NCBI RefSeq assembly: GCF_949987535.1
Contig: NC_080067.1
Location: 49,226,910 to 49,290,909, forward strand
From: Balaenoptera acutorostrata
Taxonomy: Eukaryota > Chordata > Mammalia > Artiodactyla > Balaenopteridae
Length of the DNA: 64,000 nt
Direction of reading: 5' to 3'
Below the pieces are notes generated by a model. That model worked only from the letters and a program-made list of their open reading frames with translations. It made no database searches and was not told where the DNA came from. A program made the translations under genes and the position numbers. Positions 50,416 through 62,480 of the stretch are shown piece after piece (positions within the stretch are counted from its first letter, which is position 1; each line of letters opens with the position of its first letter).

Positions 50416-50792
50416 AAAAAAAAAAAAAGGTCATGTAGAACCTAACGTCAAGATGGGAATAAAGACACAGACCTACTAGAGAATGGACTTGAGGATATGG
50501 GGAGGGGGAGGGGTAAGCTGGGATAATGTGAGAGAGTGGCATGGACATATATACACTACCAAATTTAAAATAGATAGCTAGTGGGAAGCAGCTGCATAGC
50601 ACAGGGAGATCAGCTCGGTGCTTTGTGACCACCTAGAGGGGTGGGATAGGGAGGGTGGGAGGGAGGAAGATGCAAAAGGGAAGAGATATGGGGATATATG
50701 TATATGTATAACTGATTCACTTTGTTATAAAGCAGAAACTAACACCCCATTGTAAAGCAGTTATACTCCAACAAATATGTGTAAAAAAAAAT
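50416..50792 (+). other. L1 3' UTR and A-rich tail
   Basis: Includes an A run at 50416-50428, a G-rich polypurine stretch ('ggatatggggagggggaggg' near 50493-50513; a second near 50637-50667) typical of L1 3' UTRs, and the terminal 'ttatactccaacaaatatgt' before the A-rich tail. The G-rich tracts can form G-quadruplexes in L1s, an inference here. Confidence 0.85.
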
Positions 50793-51189
50793 AAAAGAGA
50801 AGGAAAAAAGAAGGAACTCATATGTCCAACAGGAAGCATCATTAAATTTTTTATTTCCATGAAAAAAAAAGAACTGAAAGAAATTTAGAATGTCTTAAAA
50901 TCACACTAAGATATCAAGACTGAAGAAACATTAATTTTTATTTAGAAGCATAATTTCAGTTTGTTTGGAAAATGAGTACATGTACAGGAGGCCTGGTGGG
51001 TAGGAAGATAATTTTTGAGACTATTTTTTTTACAGTAAAGCAAAGATGATGACTTATTGAAGTTAGGTGGTGGCAGAAGGTATAAAGAAGAGGAAACATC
51101 TGTTTAAGCTCTCTCAGAATTACATTACATAGGAACCGGCTGTGGGGGGGAAGTGAGGAAAAGACACAGAGAAACATTTTCAGGTTTCT
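50793..51189. other. Spacer DNA, no gene seen
   Basis: A-rich sequence directly after the L1 tail, then unassigned DNA. Confidence 0.45.
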
Positions 51190-52240
51190 GGCTTGATCTC
51201 TAGGCTACACGGTTGTACAATTCATTGAGATAAGAAATATAAGAGTAGAGAATTATTTGAGAGAGGTGCTGATGACTACAGCTTTGGATGTTTAAGAAAA
51301 CAGTTAAAAGCATCTCAGGATAGCAGTTTGGGAATCAGCAGTATACAGATGGTAGTTTTGGCTACTGAAATATAGGAAATTATCCAGATAGAAGGTATAA
51401 GAATGAAAAGGAAAAGGAAAAAACAAACAAAACAAAAACAACACTGAGTAATACTACATTTTATGAAAAGTCAAGGAAAAAGTCCACAATTAAGAACGGA
51501 AAATGGAGACTAAAAATATTGGAGCATATTGTTACAAACATCAATTGGAAAATGTATCCCAAGATGTGTGTGAAGTCAAGAGGCCCATTACTGTTGAGAC
51601 ATCGAGAACAGTAAAGGATGAAAAATGTTCTTGGATTTAGCATTAGTGAGATCAGCTTCAGTGGTGTGGTAGAATAGCAGTCTGATTACAAGCATGGTAA
51701 GGAATGCAGGTGAGTTCTATCAACAATTAAGAACATGATAAATGCTGGTGAGTTTGGTCAGATTTGATGCTGAAGGGGAGAAAAGGTAGGAGGAATTGGT
51801 AGAGTAGCTCAGGGGTTGAAATAGAGGTTTTTGTTTGTTTGTTTTATGCCTTTGTTTACTTTCTTGTTTTTAAAGATGAAAAAGATGTAGGCATCTTGAA
51901 ATGCTAGCGAGCAGAAACAAGAAGAGAAGAGGGAGTGTTGAAGATAAAGAAGAAAAGATAATCACTGGATGAAGTAACTAAGAAAGGTAGGATATGGGAT
52001 CCAGAGTTTAAGTTGAGGGATTGGCTTTTGCAGGAAATGGGACTTTGTGTGTGTGTGTGTGTGTGTCAAAGGGTGAAGAAAGAAAGCCAACTGCTAAATA
52101 GGTCTAGTTGAGAGAAGTTAAGTTAGTTCAGATTTTATAGTTACTCTTGTCTTTGTGAATTGGGAGCTATTCATCTATTGAAAAGGAAGAGAGTGATTAC
52201 AAAGTCCACAGTTTCAGAAAAGGGTAATATTTTTGAAATG
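51190..52240 (-). repeat. L2 fragment (reverse transcriptase region)
   Basis: The plus strand follows the reverse complement of L2 ORF2: 'gggaatcagcagtatacaga' with 'tggtagttttggc', then 'gttcttggatttagcattag', 'tcagcttcagtggtgtggta' and 'gaatagcagtctgattac', then 'gctgaaggggagaaaaggta'. This is the RT region of L2, highly diverged, interrupted by AT-rich inserts. A (GT)n run lies at 52045-52066. Ends are approximate. Confidence 0.5.
52045..52066. repeat. (GT)n microsatellite
   Basis: Pure TG run of about 22 bases. Confidence 0.92.
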
Positions 52241-52864
52241 CTTTCTGTGGAAAATGTGATAAATTTCTAGTTATAAAATAGATTGCTGCTCAACATCAAC
52301 GATCCAGGTATAGTTACTAGCTATTAATTTATAGCCAGACCAATTTACAATTAGCTTAATCCAGGGTTGAGGTTTTCTACAAGGAAGTTCAGATGGGAAG
52401 AGAATGAAATAAAGAAGAGGCTCCTGACTTAATAGTGGTGAAAAAAATGGACCTTGGAACTTCATCTAAATTAGAAAGGTAGTTGAGATAAGGTATTAAT
52501 AGATAAGAAAAAAGTAAAGGAATCATATAGAAGGCCTTGAGAAGTCAAAGAATACAGTTGGAAGGGCTAAGGAAGCTAGAAATGTAGAAAGTTATAGTCA
52601 GAATGGAATGACTTGTTTTACTCATTTCCCAAAAATAAAGTTCTAATTAAAATATTTCATTTTCAAATTACAGTGCAAATTATATGCCCTCTATACTATG
52701 AGTCAAAACGTAAATGTTTAGAATTGCCAGTCAACTTATTTAAATATGTGAACCTGTGCTTTTTAAAAGCAAGTGGCGGGTCTGTAGGTACTGCAGGCTG
52801 GTTGCTTTGCCTAAGGATTTAAGAAAAAATGCAAACCCTGGGAGCCACTTCTGACAAGCGATCC
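52241..52864. other. AT-rich DNA, no gene seen
   Basis: Nothing recognised. Confidence 0.45.
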
Positions 52865-53345
52865 CTCACAATCCCTAGTTATCCAGAAACCCAAATCTAA
52901 TCATGTTGCTATCTTTTAATACATTCAATAGATTGACATTTTTGTAAATAACGGTACCAAAACCTTAGCATGTTATGTAAAGTACTTCCTGATTTGGCTT
53001 TTACCAACCCATTTTCTGTTCTCTCTCTTACATGTTGACATTGTTAAAGCCATACCTTATCAAGCCTTGCTTTTGTAACTTTGCAATTGCTCTTTCATTT
53101 ACCTGAAAAAAAACTTTCTCTTCCATGTCCAAATAATAAATTCCTAGACATTTTAAGGTTCAATTTAAATATCTCTCCTAAAAAGGCTTCATAATCCTTC
53201 CTTAACTTTGCCTCCCCAAATCTGATTAAACAGAGAGAATCTATCTTTTATACACTGACTGAATCACATTCATACAAGTAGTGCATTTGGAGATACATTA
53301 TTATTTTTATATTCCTCTCACCACTGTGAGACTGTAAGCTCCTTT
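52865..53345 (+). repeat. L2 fragment (ORF2 3' end and 3' UTR)
   Basis: Plus-strand order 'aatctaatcatgttgctatc', 'tacttcctgatttggctttt', 'ttgcaattgctctttcattt', 'ggttcaatttaaatatctct', 'aaaggcttcataatccttcc' and 'gtgagactgtaagctcct' is the L2 3' region. It keeps the Thr/Ser-rich 'TFNLNISPKKASIIL...' type translation only in fragments. Confidence 0.7.
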
Positions 53346-53374
53346 TTAAACTATGTTAAAAGACAAACTGAGAC

Positions 53375-55020
53375 ATTAAAATTTTTTAGGAGTTTATTTG
53401 AGCAAAAATTGATTAGAATTGGGCAGCATCCAATGTAGCAGATAGAAAGGGGTTCTGAGGAGCTGTACAAAATGAAAGGCTTTTATAGGCAGAAGGGAGC
53501 AGGAAAAAGGATGTTAAACTAGGCCAATAAGTGGGTTGGTTATGTTCCTGGTGAATTTAAGGTTCTTGTTTCGTCACGAAAGAATTCGGAGACTAAGTGA
53601 TAGGTGAGAAGTGCATTTATTTAGAGAGAAACACACTCTGTCCACAGACAGAGTGTAGGCCATCTAGGAAGGCAAGAGGCTTTGAAATATGGTGTGTTTA
53701 GTTTTTATGGGCTGGGTAATTTCATAGGCTAATGAGTGGGAGGATTATTCCAATTATTTGGGGGAAGGGGCAGGGATTTCCAGGAATTGGGCCACACCCA
53801 CTTTTTGGCCTTTTATGGTTAGCCTCAGAACTGTCATGGCGCTGGTGGGTGTGTCATTTAGCATATGCTAATGTGTTACAATGAGCATATAATGAGGCTC
53901 AAGGTCCACTGGAAGGCAAATCTTCCACCATCTTGGGCCTCGTTGGTTCTCACTAGTTTTTGTCATGTACAATGGGTATGTCATTCTTTTAAAAGTTGTG
54001 CTCTGCCCCCTTCCCTCCTATTTCAGTTATTGCAAGGTTACTTTCCTTTAGGGGATGACAGGGGTTGTCAGGCAGATTACCTAACTAGTGATGATCAGGC
54101 AATTTCTGATTGACTGGTTTAATATTTCATTTCCAGGAGAGCCAAAACTGTAATTAAATTAAGTCTTGGTTGGTAATGTGAGGCTTAGCATAAGCTGCTT
54201 CCTTTGGGGCCTGTTGTCTTGTGTTTTTTAAGTTTGCATATGGTTGGTATTTAACAAATGACATTTTATTAAAACTTAAAAGTCGTTCTGTTTTGCCTGT
54301 TGGAAGGACAAATAAAAATTTTAAAATAAGAGGTTTAATTCTCCCTGTTGAAAATAAGGGAAAAGACTTTTCTCCTTCCCTTTTTCTTAGAGTGTTTACT
54401 GCAGAAAACTTCAAAGTACTTTCTCCTCTCTTTGAAATGTGTATAAATCTTTTTATCAGCTTTATGACCCAGGGATGCCTTTCTGGAGGACTCAGAAACT
54501 CTCTCTTTAATATGTAAACATCAAGGAAGGTAACATCCATTTCTCCCAGTTTCTGTGGAAGGATGGGAACCTAACTTCAGTGGGCACCTTGCTCCGAGTT
54601 ACAAACCTAGCTCTAGTCCTAAAGGTAGGAGAAGTTTGTTTTCCTCTGGTTAAAGCCAGTTAGCTGACACAGATGGTCACTCAAATTACCAGACGAATCT
54701 AGTATGAACTATGTGTGACAAACGGTGCTGCCAAGTTCTCTTACTTGAAGACTGCTTATTGTTTGTCTTGAGAACATGTATGTAATGGGTTGTGTATGCT
54801 TGGCTGCGTAAAATAGTGAGAATTATTTCCGTTTGGGCAGTCTCTTAGTGTATGGCCAGGATGGGCATCATATTGTCATTTAACGCTTATTCAGTAATGC
54901 TTTCTCTCTTTATGACCTTTGTGAAGAGGTTTTCTGGGTTGAGAGACTCTTAGGGTGCGGGGTGCGCAGAACTTTCCTGTGCCCTCATGACAAGATTAGG
55001 GTCCTAAGATTTTGTTTTTA
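53375..55020. repeat. LTR-like / endogenous retrovirus-derived block
   Basis: The block is GC-richer than its flanks. It contains 'tcgtcacgaaagaattcgga' and 'aagtgcatttatttagagag', sequence of a type I associate with retroviral LTRs, and a 9-bp inverted repeat (53633-53641 with 53648-53656). The opening part (53390-53500) shares landmarks with 26065-26190. It may hold more than one LTR or some internal sequence. A 98-codon plus frame (54221-54517) and a 128-codon minus frame (54154-54540) overlap; neither has a recognised retroviral domain. Family and boundaries are not assigned. Confidence 0.4.
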
Positions 55021-55539
55021 ATTATAGTTCACCAACACTCTCAAGGTGAATGATACATGTTCATTGTAAAAAAACCACAAAAATTAAAAATAACTTTAAA
55101 ACCCATAACCCAGATTTAACTAGTATTAGCATTTTGGTTATATATTTAATTTTTATATTAATGGATTATTTGTATATATATGTATTTTATAAAATATAGC
55201 TTATGTGTACATAATAAATTACCTGTATGAAGTATATATGAACTTTACCCATATACATTGTATGTAAATTATTCATTTCTTCCTCTACTCTAGTTTTGCC
55301 ATCAATCCTATTCGTATACTTTTTATATCTCAAGAATTATTTAAATTGTGTCATCTTCTTATAGCACCTTCTCATGTTTCATAGATTTTGGCAGAAACTA
55401 ACCTCATTAATTTTAGCAATACCTATACTTTATTAATTTCAAGGTGATTTCAAGTTTTATTCATGTATTTCTTTTTTCTTTAATTAAAAGGTTCTCCCTG
55501 ATATGTAAGAAAAAGGTCACATATAGAGGGTAGGTCATT
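55021..55539. other. AT-rich DNA, no gene seen
   Basis: Nothing recognised. Confidence 0.45.
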
Positions 55540-56370
55540 TAAATTTTAGTAATTTTTGTCTTAACTACAGTAAAGGCATCAAAATATAGATATGTAAAAT
55601 ATAGATATGAAATAACTAAGATTTTTACTTCTTGTGTCAGTTGAGTTGAATTTATTGGCATAAAGTTGCTTAAATATTCCTTAATATTCCTACATCTTTT
55701 AATATATCTGGGGTTTGTGGCAATATCTTTCCATTAATTTCTATAATTGGAAAATTTTTTCTTGCTTGCGTGATCAGTCTTTTTAGTAATTTTTACTTAA
55801 TTTCTGCTAAATTGCTAATTTTTCAGTGATTTTATTAATCTTTTCAAAGAACTGACTTAGGCTATTTAATTTCCTAATTTTCTCTGTTAATGGTTCTCTA
55901 TTTCACTGAGTTCAGCTCTTATCTTTATTTTTTCTACCTTTTTTTGTTTCTAATTTCCCCTTTTTTCTACTTTCTTATGGTGGAAACAAATGACTTATTT
56001 TAAACTTTTATACTTTTCTGATGAAAGCTGTAAACTACTATCATATTAGTGTTTTAGTTGGACTCCACAGATTTACACTTTTATTTTCAATCTTGTTCGG
56101 TTTGAAATATTTTCTAATTTCCCTTGTAATTTTTTACTCAAATAATGGGTTAATTGGTATGTTATTTTAATTTCCAAATATTTGAAGAATTTCTATATCT
56201 TTCCCTATTGATGCTAATTTAATTCAATTTTAGCCAGGGAACACATTCTGTAAGATATCAGTAATTTCATAGTTCTTGAGGCTTATAGACTATCATCAAG
56301 CATATAGCCTAACTTGGTGAATATTTTATGTATACTGATAAGAAATTACCATTTCATCTTCCTGGTTCTG
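55540..56370 (-). mobile_element. Ancient L1 fragment (middle of ORF2)
   Basis: Plus-strand landmarks, reverse complement of ORF2: 'ttttattaatcttttcaaag', 'tctctatttcactgagttca', 'aaatattttctaatttccct', 'ccaaatatttgaagaatttc', 'agccagggaacacattctgt' and 'aacttggtgaatattttatg'. Heavily diverged, no open frame in the L1 direction. Resembles the copy at 10960-11560 in age and overlaps it in ORF2 position. Confidence 0.6.
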
Positions 56371-57144
56371 TCTTTGTTAGAGCAGGCCAGCTTACTTGGT
56401 TTATCTATTAGTGTGAGCTTGTGGCAATTATTCTATAGGGTGGTATTTACACCAAAGTATTGTCTTTTCTTGAATCTCACCACGGGACTCACTGAGGTTT
56501 CACTACTCTTGCTGGGTCATAAATCTAACGTCCACCACAGTACACAACCTTTACTATCCCCATTCATCTTTCAGCCCTGTAGCAGGTGATCTTTGTAATA
56601 CCTCTTAGAGTTGAGCTTTGAGCATGAGTAGCCCAGACCTTGGTCAAGCATTTATGGTGAATTCTGACACAGACTACCTTTTCCCATGCGATTCTTTCTT
56701 TTCAAAAACCTATCTTGAAAATTCCTTCTACATTAGCAGCTTGCAACTTCAATATTTGTTTTCTCTGCTCAGTGACACTGCAGCCCTTGCTTGGATTTCA
56801 TCTTCATTCAGAAAAGTGTCCCAAGCAGAAACCTAAGGGGATCATGACATTTTCCTCATGCATTTTCCTTCTTTCAAAGATTACAGTCATAAGGTGCCTA
56901 TTGATCAGTGCCTGAAAACTGTTGCCTAATATATTGTGTTCAGTTTTATAAATAATTGTTTTTGATGGAAGGGTAAGACTGGTACCAGTTACTCTTTCAT
57001 AGCTGGAAGTAAAAATCCAACCACACTTCTGGAGTATAGTTGAGAAACCACTGAATAAGTGTTTTCTGTTTCTTATCATCATAGGCTTGAACTTATGTAA
57101 CAATAAAGCTATTTGTAACCCTTTAATAGGGAGAGAAATAGATA
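56371..57144. other. Spacer DNA, no gene seen
   Basis: Frames of 66-91 codons (56314-56915, plus) and 153 codons (56804-57265, minus) overlap. None shows a domain, and the minus frame runs into a MIR, so I do not call a gene. Confidence 0.4.
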
Positions 57145-57285
57145 TGATGTGGACAGTTATGTAATCCTTATGGGTACTATTTCCCTCAACTGTAGAGATA
57201 ATAATACCAATTTTCAGAGTTGTTACCAGGTTTAAGTAAAACAATATATGTAAGGTATCTGTCACATTGAAAGTATATAGATTTT
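57145..57285 (-). repeat. MIR SINE fragment
   Basis: Plus strand 'caactgtagagataataata', 'ccaattttcagagttgttac', 'caggtttaagtaaaacaata' and 'tatgtaaggtatctgtcaca' is the reverse complement of MIR in order. Confidence 0.6.
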
Positions 57286-57320
57286 AACATTTCCTCTCTA
57301 ATTAAAAGAATGTGTGTATG

Positions 57321-57325
<5 letters not shown>

Positions 57326-57382
<57 letters not shown>

Positions 57383-57388
57383 CATACT
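57326..57388. repeat. (TA)n microsatellite
   Basis: Long TA run preceded by TG/TATG steps and followed by TACA steps; likely polymorphic. Confidence 0.96.
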
Positions 57389-59599
57389 TTTTTTTGGTTT
57401 CACATCCATTTCAAAGTCCACATTGTTCCACTCAGTATCAAAGTTCCTCTGCAAATTGCTTTCTCAGTCAAATCTCAGAAATAGTGTATAATTCCTTAGG
57501 GTAATATTAATACCATAAAAAGCGTAATCTATATCTATAACCTTTTTGAAAACTTTCAAGATTACATATCTTTGTTTTTGTCGACTTCCTTTCCTTTATT
57601 CTCCTTCCCTATAATCCTTTCAAACAAATGCTTTTACTCTTCTTTTCATTTGATAATCCTATAAGCATATTATCTCTAGAGATGATTAGTGTCCTCTGGA
57701 GTGACTTTGGACATTTGCTCACTCTCATTTACAAAGAGGGAACTGATGAGGGAGGTAAGCAAGGGTTTGCTCATCTTGTATTTTATTAAGGTATAGATTA
57801 CAAATAATAACACTGTATGTGTGCCTGGCAGTTCAGCTGTCAGAGGAAAACAGGGCCATGTATCGCTTTATAGAAGAAACTATAGCACATTATCATTGGG
57901 AACAATTCCATAGCCTTTCAGGGAAAATTTTTACCAATTCAATAAAAAACCCCGGAAGAATTTTTTTTTTTTAAATAAAAAGCCACATAATTTTGTTGCC
58001 AATATTTTGGCCTCAAATTGGTCACAACCAATGCTCATTGTTGGGCTACCTCATAAGAATCATAGGGGGTTTTGACCTTCTTTACCCACATTTGTTGCGC
58101 ATCCTGCATGAACCATGTTCATTCTTTAGTCTGTTAGTCAGAAGTAGTCCTAGCCTAGAACCTCCTGCTGCATTTTAATTTTGAAGACTGTTTTTTGGTT
58201 TGGCTTTGTTTTTTTTGAGAGGCACAGCCCGAGGGAAGGATTTTAATATCATAGAAAAATAGTTGCAAATTTATTTTCCTTCATATTTTTTAGCAAGTAG
58301 ATTTACTCAAAATGTATTAAATGAAGTTAAACTTTTTATCACTATGGTAAATGGAAAAGAAGAACCATCTGACAGCAAGAAGTGGTTTAAAATAAATACA
58401 GTGAAACTGCCATAATATTGTTAACTTCCAGCCAAGTACAATGTTTGGCAAAGGCTCTGAGACTAAGACCTACTTCTCTTTTATAAAAAGGGAGATTAGC
58501 AAAAGTCAGGGGTTATTAAATATATCTTCATGCCAAAGTGAGACATTCCTCATGATGCCATCAGAAGGATTGAAACCAAATTGAAGAGGGGATCATTTTC
58601 TACCCTATCTAATCCAATGTAATTTAAATACCTAAAATCATCTCTATATCAATATTAGCACTTGTCCCACATATTTGGAAAGGTTACCCTAGGGAAAAAC
58701 CTTCTTAATCTTAGAATACAGATTCCATAGCTACCTGCATCTCCCCTGCACCTTTAGTAATCACTGTATACAAGGCATTATTCACCTAAATATAGAGAAC
58801 CCAACGAAAAATATCAGCATCCTTTGGCACGTTTCCTAATTAAGAAAAATTATCAGTTGTATTTTCTTCTAGCTATGGTTTCAAGTATGATAAACAAATG
58901 TATTAACTTTAAGAGTCCTGAAAAAGCGATCAGGTTTCATCAGAATAACAGGTCAGTCAGTGCAAACTGCAACATTGTCCAGAAATTCAGCACACCTGAG
59001 GAGCAGAGCAGGTGTTTTAAAGATTCAAGGTTTTAAAAAGAAACTGGTCCTCAATTATATATTTCACACTTACTTTCTTTAACTGAGCCCTTTAATGAAT
59101 CTGTAGCTTCCTGAAGACAATCATGATTGCCACAGGAAGATTTATATTTTTCTGTAAAAGTCTCAGGCACACTCATATAGACACACAAAGAGACAGACAC
59201 GCACACAAATAGTGCCCTGGGCAGAGTCCAAACTACATCAGAAGGAAAATAGGAAACTGAAAACAGAAAATAGACAATAAGTGTCAAGAAAAGATATTTC
59301 ACAACATAAGAACTTCAAAAAAAAATTAAAAACCTTCTGGAGTTACAATTCCAATAGAGTTCACAAAAACCTCTTTCTTTGCAGTATTGTTTATTACAGC
59401 ACACTTTTCCCTCTTAGGTCCAAAGCAATAGGCTGGGCCTTCAGCACACTCACAGAAACATCTCAATTTCTCAAAACAGCCTCATGCTCGGCTCCAATCT
59501 TGCTTATAGGCAGAAGCTCACAGTATAATTTGAAGGATATTTGGAAAAAGCCCCTTCCCCACATTAATTATTGATCATTTCCCATTGATATATTACATA
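57389..59599. other. Spacer DNA, no gene seen
   Basis: A T run lies at 57961-57972 and a CT/GT-rich stretch near 58200. Frames of 61-97 codons have no recognised features. Confidence 0.45.
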
Positions 59600-59820
59600 A
59601 TGTATAGATTTTTGCAAATTCTTTCAACCTGGTGGGCCATTCTTTTCCATTTTCTGCCCTAGTAAACTCCTATTTCTCTTAAAAGCCAGGGCAAATCTCC
59701 TTTGTGACAATTCCTAGGCTTAAACTTCTTTTGCCTGTGCTCTCACATCCCTCTCTGTTATAGGGTTTATTGTTTCCTTCTATAGTTTTTCTTTGATAGC
59801 CTCCCTCTCTAGTCCAGAGA
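59600..59820 (+). repeat. L2 fragment
   Basis: 'gcaaattctttcaacctggt', 'ctaaaagccagggcaaat'-type sequence, 'gacaattcctaggcttaaac' and 'atagcctccctctctagtcc' follow L2 ORF2 3' order on the plus strand. Diverged. Confidence 0.45.
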
Positions 59821-59869
59821 TACTACTTTGAATCAGCTCCTGAGAAGTTCAGATACCAGCTTGGTTTTT

Positions 59870-60075
59870 TAATTAGTATTGAGACTTTGGGGATGACTTT
59901 TTCCAATTTCTTTAAAATTTTATTTTGTGTTTTTAAATTTTAATGGCCTGTTTTCTTAATTAAAATGAAAATAGTGTCCCTTGTGTTTTTTCTGAAGATT
60001 AAATAAAATAACGTATGGAAAATGTCCAGCACATATTTGAGACTCCATAAATGGTGGTGATTAGGTTTATTTTTT
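59870..60075 (-). repeat. MIR SINE fragment
   Basis: Plus strand 'tctgaagattaaataaaata', 'acgtatggaaaatgtccagc', 'acatatttgagactccataa' and 'atggtggtgatta' match the reverse complement of the MIR 5' half. Confidence 0.5.
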
Positions 60076-61534
60076 TGAACTTTGAGTTACTCTAGGGAAA
60101 GGGTCACTTTTGATCCTGAGAGCTATAAAATTATTGTATATGACTTATTTTTGTATGCATTATAAGTTATATAGTAACTAGTATTTAATTTTATTAATAA
60201 CTTCAAAGATACAAATAATATCAAGGCTCAGGGAAAGTTTGAGACCTCCAGCCCCACACCCTAGATTCTTTCTTCTTGCATTGAACATGCTTTGGTTCAG
60301 GTAATATGTGAAGCTTCTAAGTGGGGTATGTAGTCACCTTATTTACACAGGAAGAACCATTTAAGTCATGAAACACCTCAACTTTATAATCGGATAGATA
60401 CATCCCTTATATAGTATTTTTCATATACACCCTGCTCAAGGCATTTCATACATAAGGACCATTTAATCTGTTAAGCAGGAGGTGTAGCATTTGCACACTG
60501 ATAGGCTTGGAAAGAGAACAAATGGATTATAGAGCTACTGTCTGACCATTTACTTATTGTGTGTTTTATAAATTCTGTAAAGTTACTATTTATCCACCCT
60601 ATCTCTCTTTAAATTACATATGTATATCCATTTGTGTGGATCCAGTTGTAACTTTTTAATCCAGTTCAATAGCTTACAATCTAACAATTATGCATCTTTA
60701 ATTGTTACAATCAGTTTCTGGAGTTATCATTGTGTATATTAACAAATCTGGCTCCTTTCTCTCAAAGTCTTTCCTTTTTCACATTTGACCAAGAATATTT
60801 GAGGCTTATTCGGTGCAGAAGGTATCAGACCTGCTTCCAAATGCTAGACACGCAGAGAGAGATGAAAGTGTAATTCATCCACAGTATTAAACTTTGACCC
60901 CAGCCACTTGGTGTCAGTGGTGACAACTCCATCCTCAGTCGCATGGCAGCTTTCCTACTGCTGAGATGATGGCTGTCCCTCCCGTATTCATGCACAGCCT
61001 TTGGGCTACCCTGCACAGTGCCAAAGTCAGTTCTTCCCACACACTCCTCTGGCCCTTAAACAGAGAAAATACCTACTTCTACTCAGGCAGAACCATCCAT
61101 GTTGCCGTAAAAATGCTAAGATTTTTAAGAATGCACGAGATCAAAATATTCAACTTTCAGTCTTTTTGACTTCCAAAATAAGTCTAATTGGAACCCTTTG
61201 CCTCCTTTTCTTTCCATTACCTCAGTTGTTACAAACTACTATTTGCTCACTTGCACAACCAAAAGGGACCACTCAAGTGACTTCAAGCCTAGTAGCTGTG
61301 CTGAGCAAAGGGGACATTGTGTCCTTATCTTTCAGAGAGGGAATGTCACCCACACATAGATAAAGGTAAAATCAGCCTATATAATACTTTATTTCTACAC
61401 TTGAACACAATGCCTGGCATGTATTAAGTGCTGATGAAACTATAGAAATATCTCAATTTATTCTATGTAGCTTATTACATACTTTTTATAGAGAACATGT
61501 TCAATTTTAGCTATATCCTTAACTTGAATTTATG
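60076..61534. other. Spacer DNA, no gene seen
   Basis: The 120- and 67-codon plus frames (60966-61363) and a 71-codon minus frame (60825-61040) show no domain. A short MIR/L2-like snippet lies near 61405-61440. Confidence 0.4.
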
Positions 61535-61735
61535 AAACACATATTGTTTTTGCCAGAGATTGTGCTAAGTACTTTACATATATTCTCTCTTTTTATCATT
61601 ACATCAGTTATACACAGTGAATATTATTATTTCCATTTAACAGGAAACAGTCTTATAGGTTTACCTGAATTGCTCATAGCTCTTAATGGAGCTGGAATTT
61701 GAATCTATTTCTTTCTGAATCTAGAAGCAAATGTT
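61535..61735 (+). repeat. MIR SINE fragment
   Basis: 'tgtgctaagtactttacata' followed by 'tattctctctttttatcatt', 'gaatattattatttccattt', 'aacaggaaaca' and 'ggagctggaatttgaatcta' is MIR from the 5' part through the core on the plus strand. Confidence 0.75.
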
Positions 61736-62344
61736 TAAAGAGCATGATAATAGTCTCTGCTCATTACAATGCAAATATTCCTGTAATGAATAATATAATA
61801 ACTCTTATTATCTTATTATGAAAGTGTTCCTCAGATGGCTTTCCTCTGTGATGTAACAAATTTTAAATTTTTTAAAAATAAGCACTTTTCAGTTTTATTG
61901 TTTAACATACATCACACACAAACGCACAAATAGATGTGTCAAGTTGTACAAACTCAATATAGATGAATTAAAGTGGTATAGATTATTTGTTTTTATTCTT
62001 CCCTACAATCTGAATTGCATAAAATTAAAAAATCAAAATTTTTGATGGATTGGTCACTTTTTTCATCCAAATTATTAACCCATAAGAAATCGTATGTAAA
62101 ATGTTAAGGTAGAATTTCATAAATCTACTATATTTGATATTCTATCTATCTCCATTTATCAATCTGTACGTAACTTGTAAGCCCTCCACACTTCAGAGAT
62201 CAGCAAAGATTATACATGCATTTAAACTCTTTAAAATAGAATTTGGAAAATTATTCAAGGTTGTGTTTATTGTTGTAAAATAGCAATGAGAGATAAGAAC
62301 ATAAGGGTAAAGCCAATGAGGTGTCATGGAAGTGTTAGCTACCC
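61736..62344. other. AT-rich DNA, no gene seen
   Basis: Nothing recognised. Confidence 0.5.
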
Positions 62345-62480
62345 TTTAATCATAAAGATTGTAATCATATTGCAAAATATGAGTGTATCATGTCAACATT
62401 TTGTACATCTTAAACTTACACAAAGTTATATGCTGATTATATCTCAATAAAGCTGAACAAATAAAAAATATAATTTAACA
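62345..62480 (+). mobile_element. L1 3' terminus fragment
   Basis: 'tgtaatcatattgcaaaata', 'tttgtacatcttaaacttac' and 'gattatatctcaataaagct' followed by an A-rich end reproduce the 3' terminus of an L1MA/MB-like element, by recall. It is a severely truncated copy. Confidence 0.7.

Larger units (their letters stand above)
43541..50792 (+). mobile_element. Near-full-length L1 retrotransposon, inactive
   Basis: About 7.25 kb with all L1 parts in order: 5' UTR (43541-45722), ORF1 (45723-46613), spacer (46614-46671), ORF2 (46672-50415), 3' UTR (50416-50782) and an A-rich tail. It reads like the youngest L1 lineage of cetaceans, by recall. Both ORFs are broken by several small indels and stops, so it is dead. 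The 5' junction 'cctatttaaaagataaatg' has an L1 endonuclease-like TT/AAAA context. A possible decayed target duplication is 43529-43540 against 50793-50804 (8 of 12 bases match), which is weak support. Confidence 0.95.

Noticed and set aside
56804..57265. 153-codon minus-strand frame as a gene
   Set aside because: It overlaps a MIR and plus-strand frames, shows no domain, and no exon signals or conservation evidence are available.
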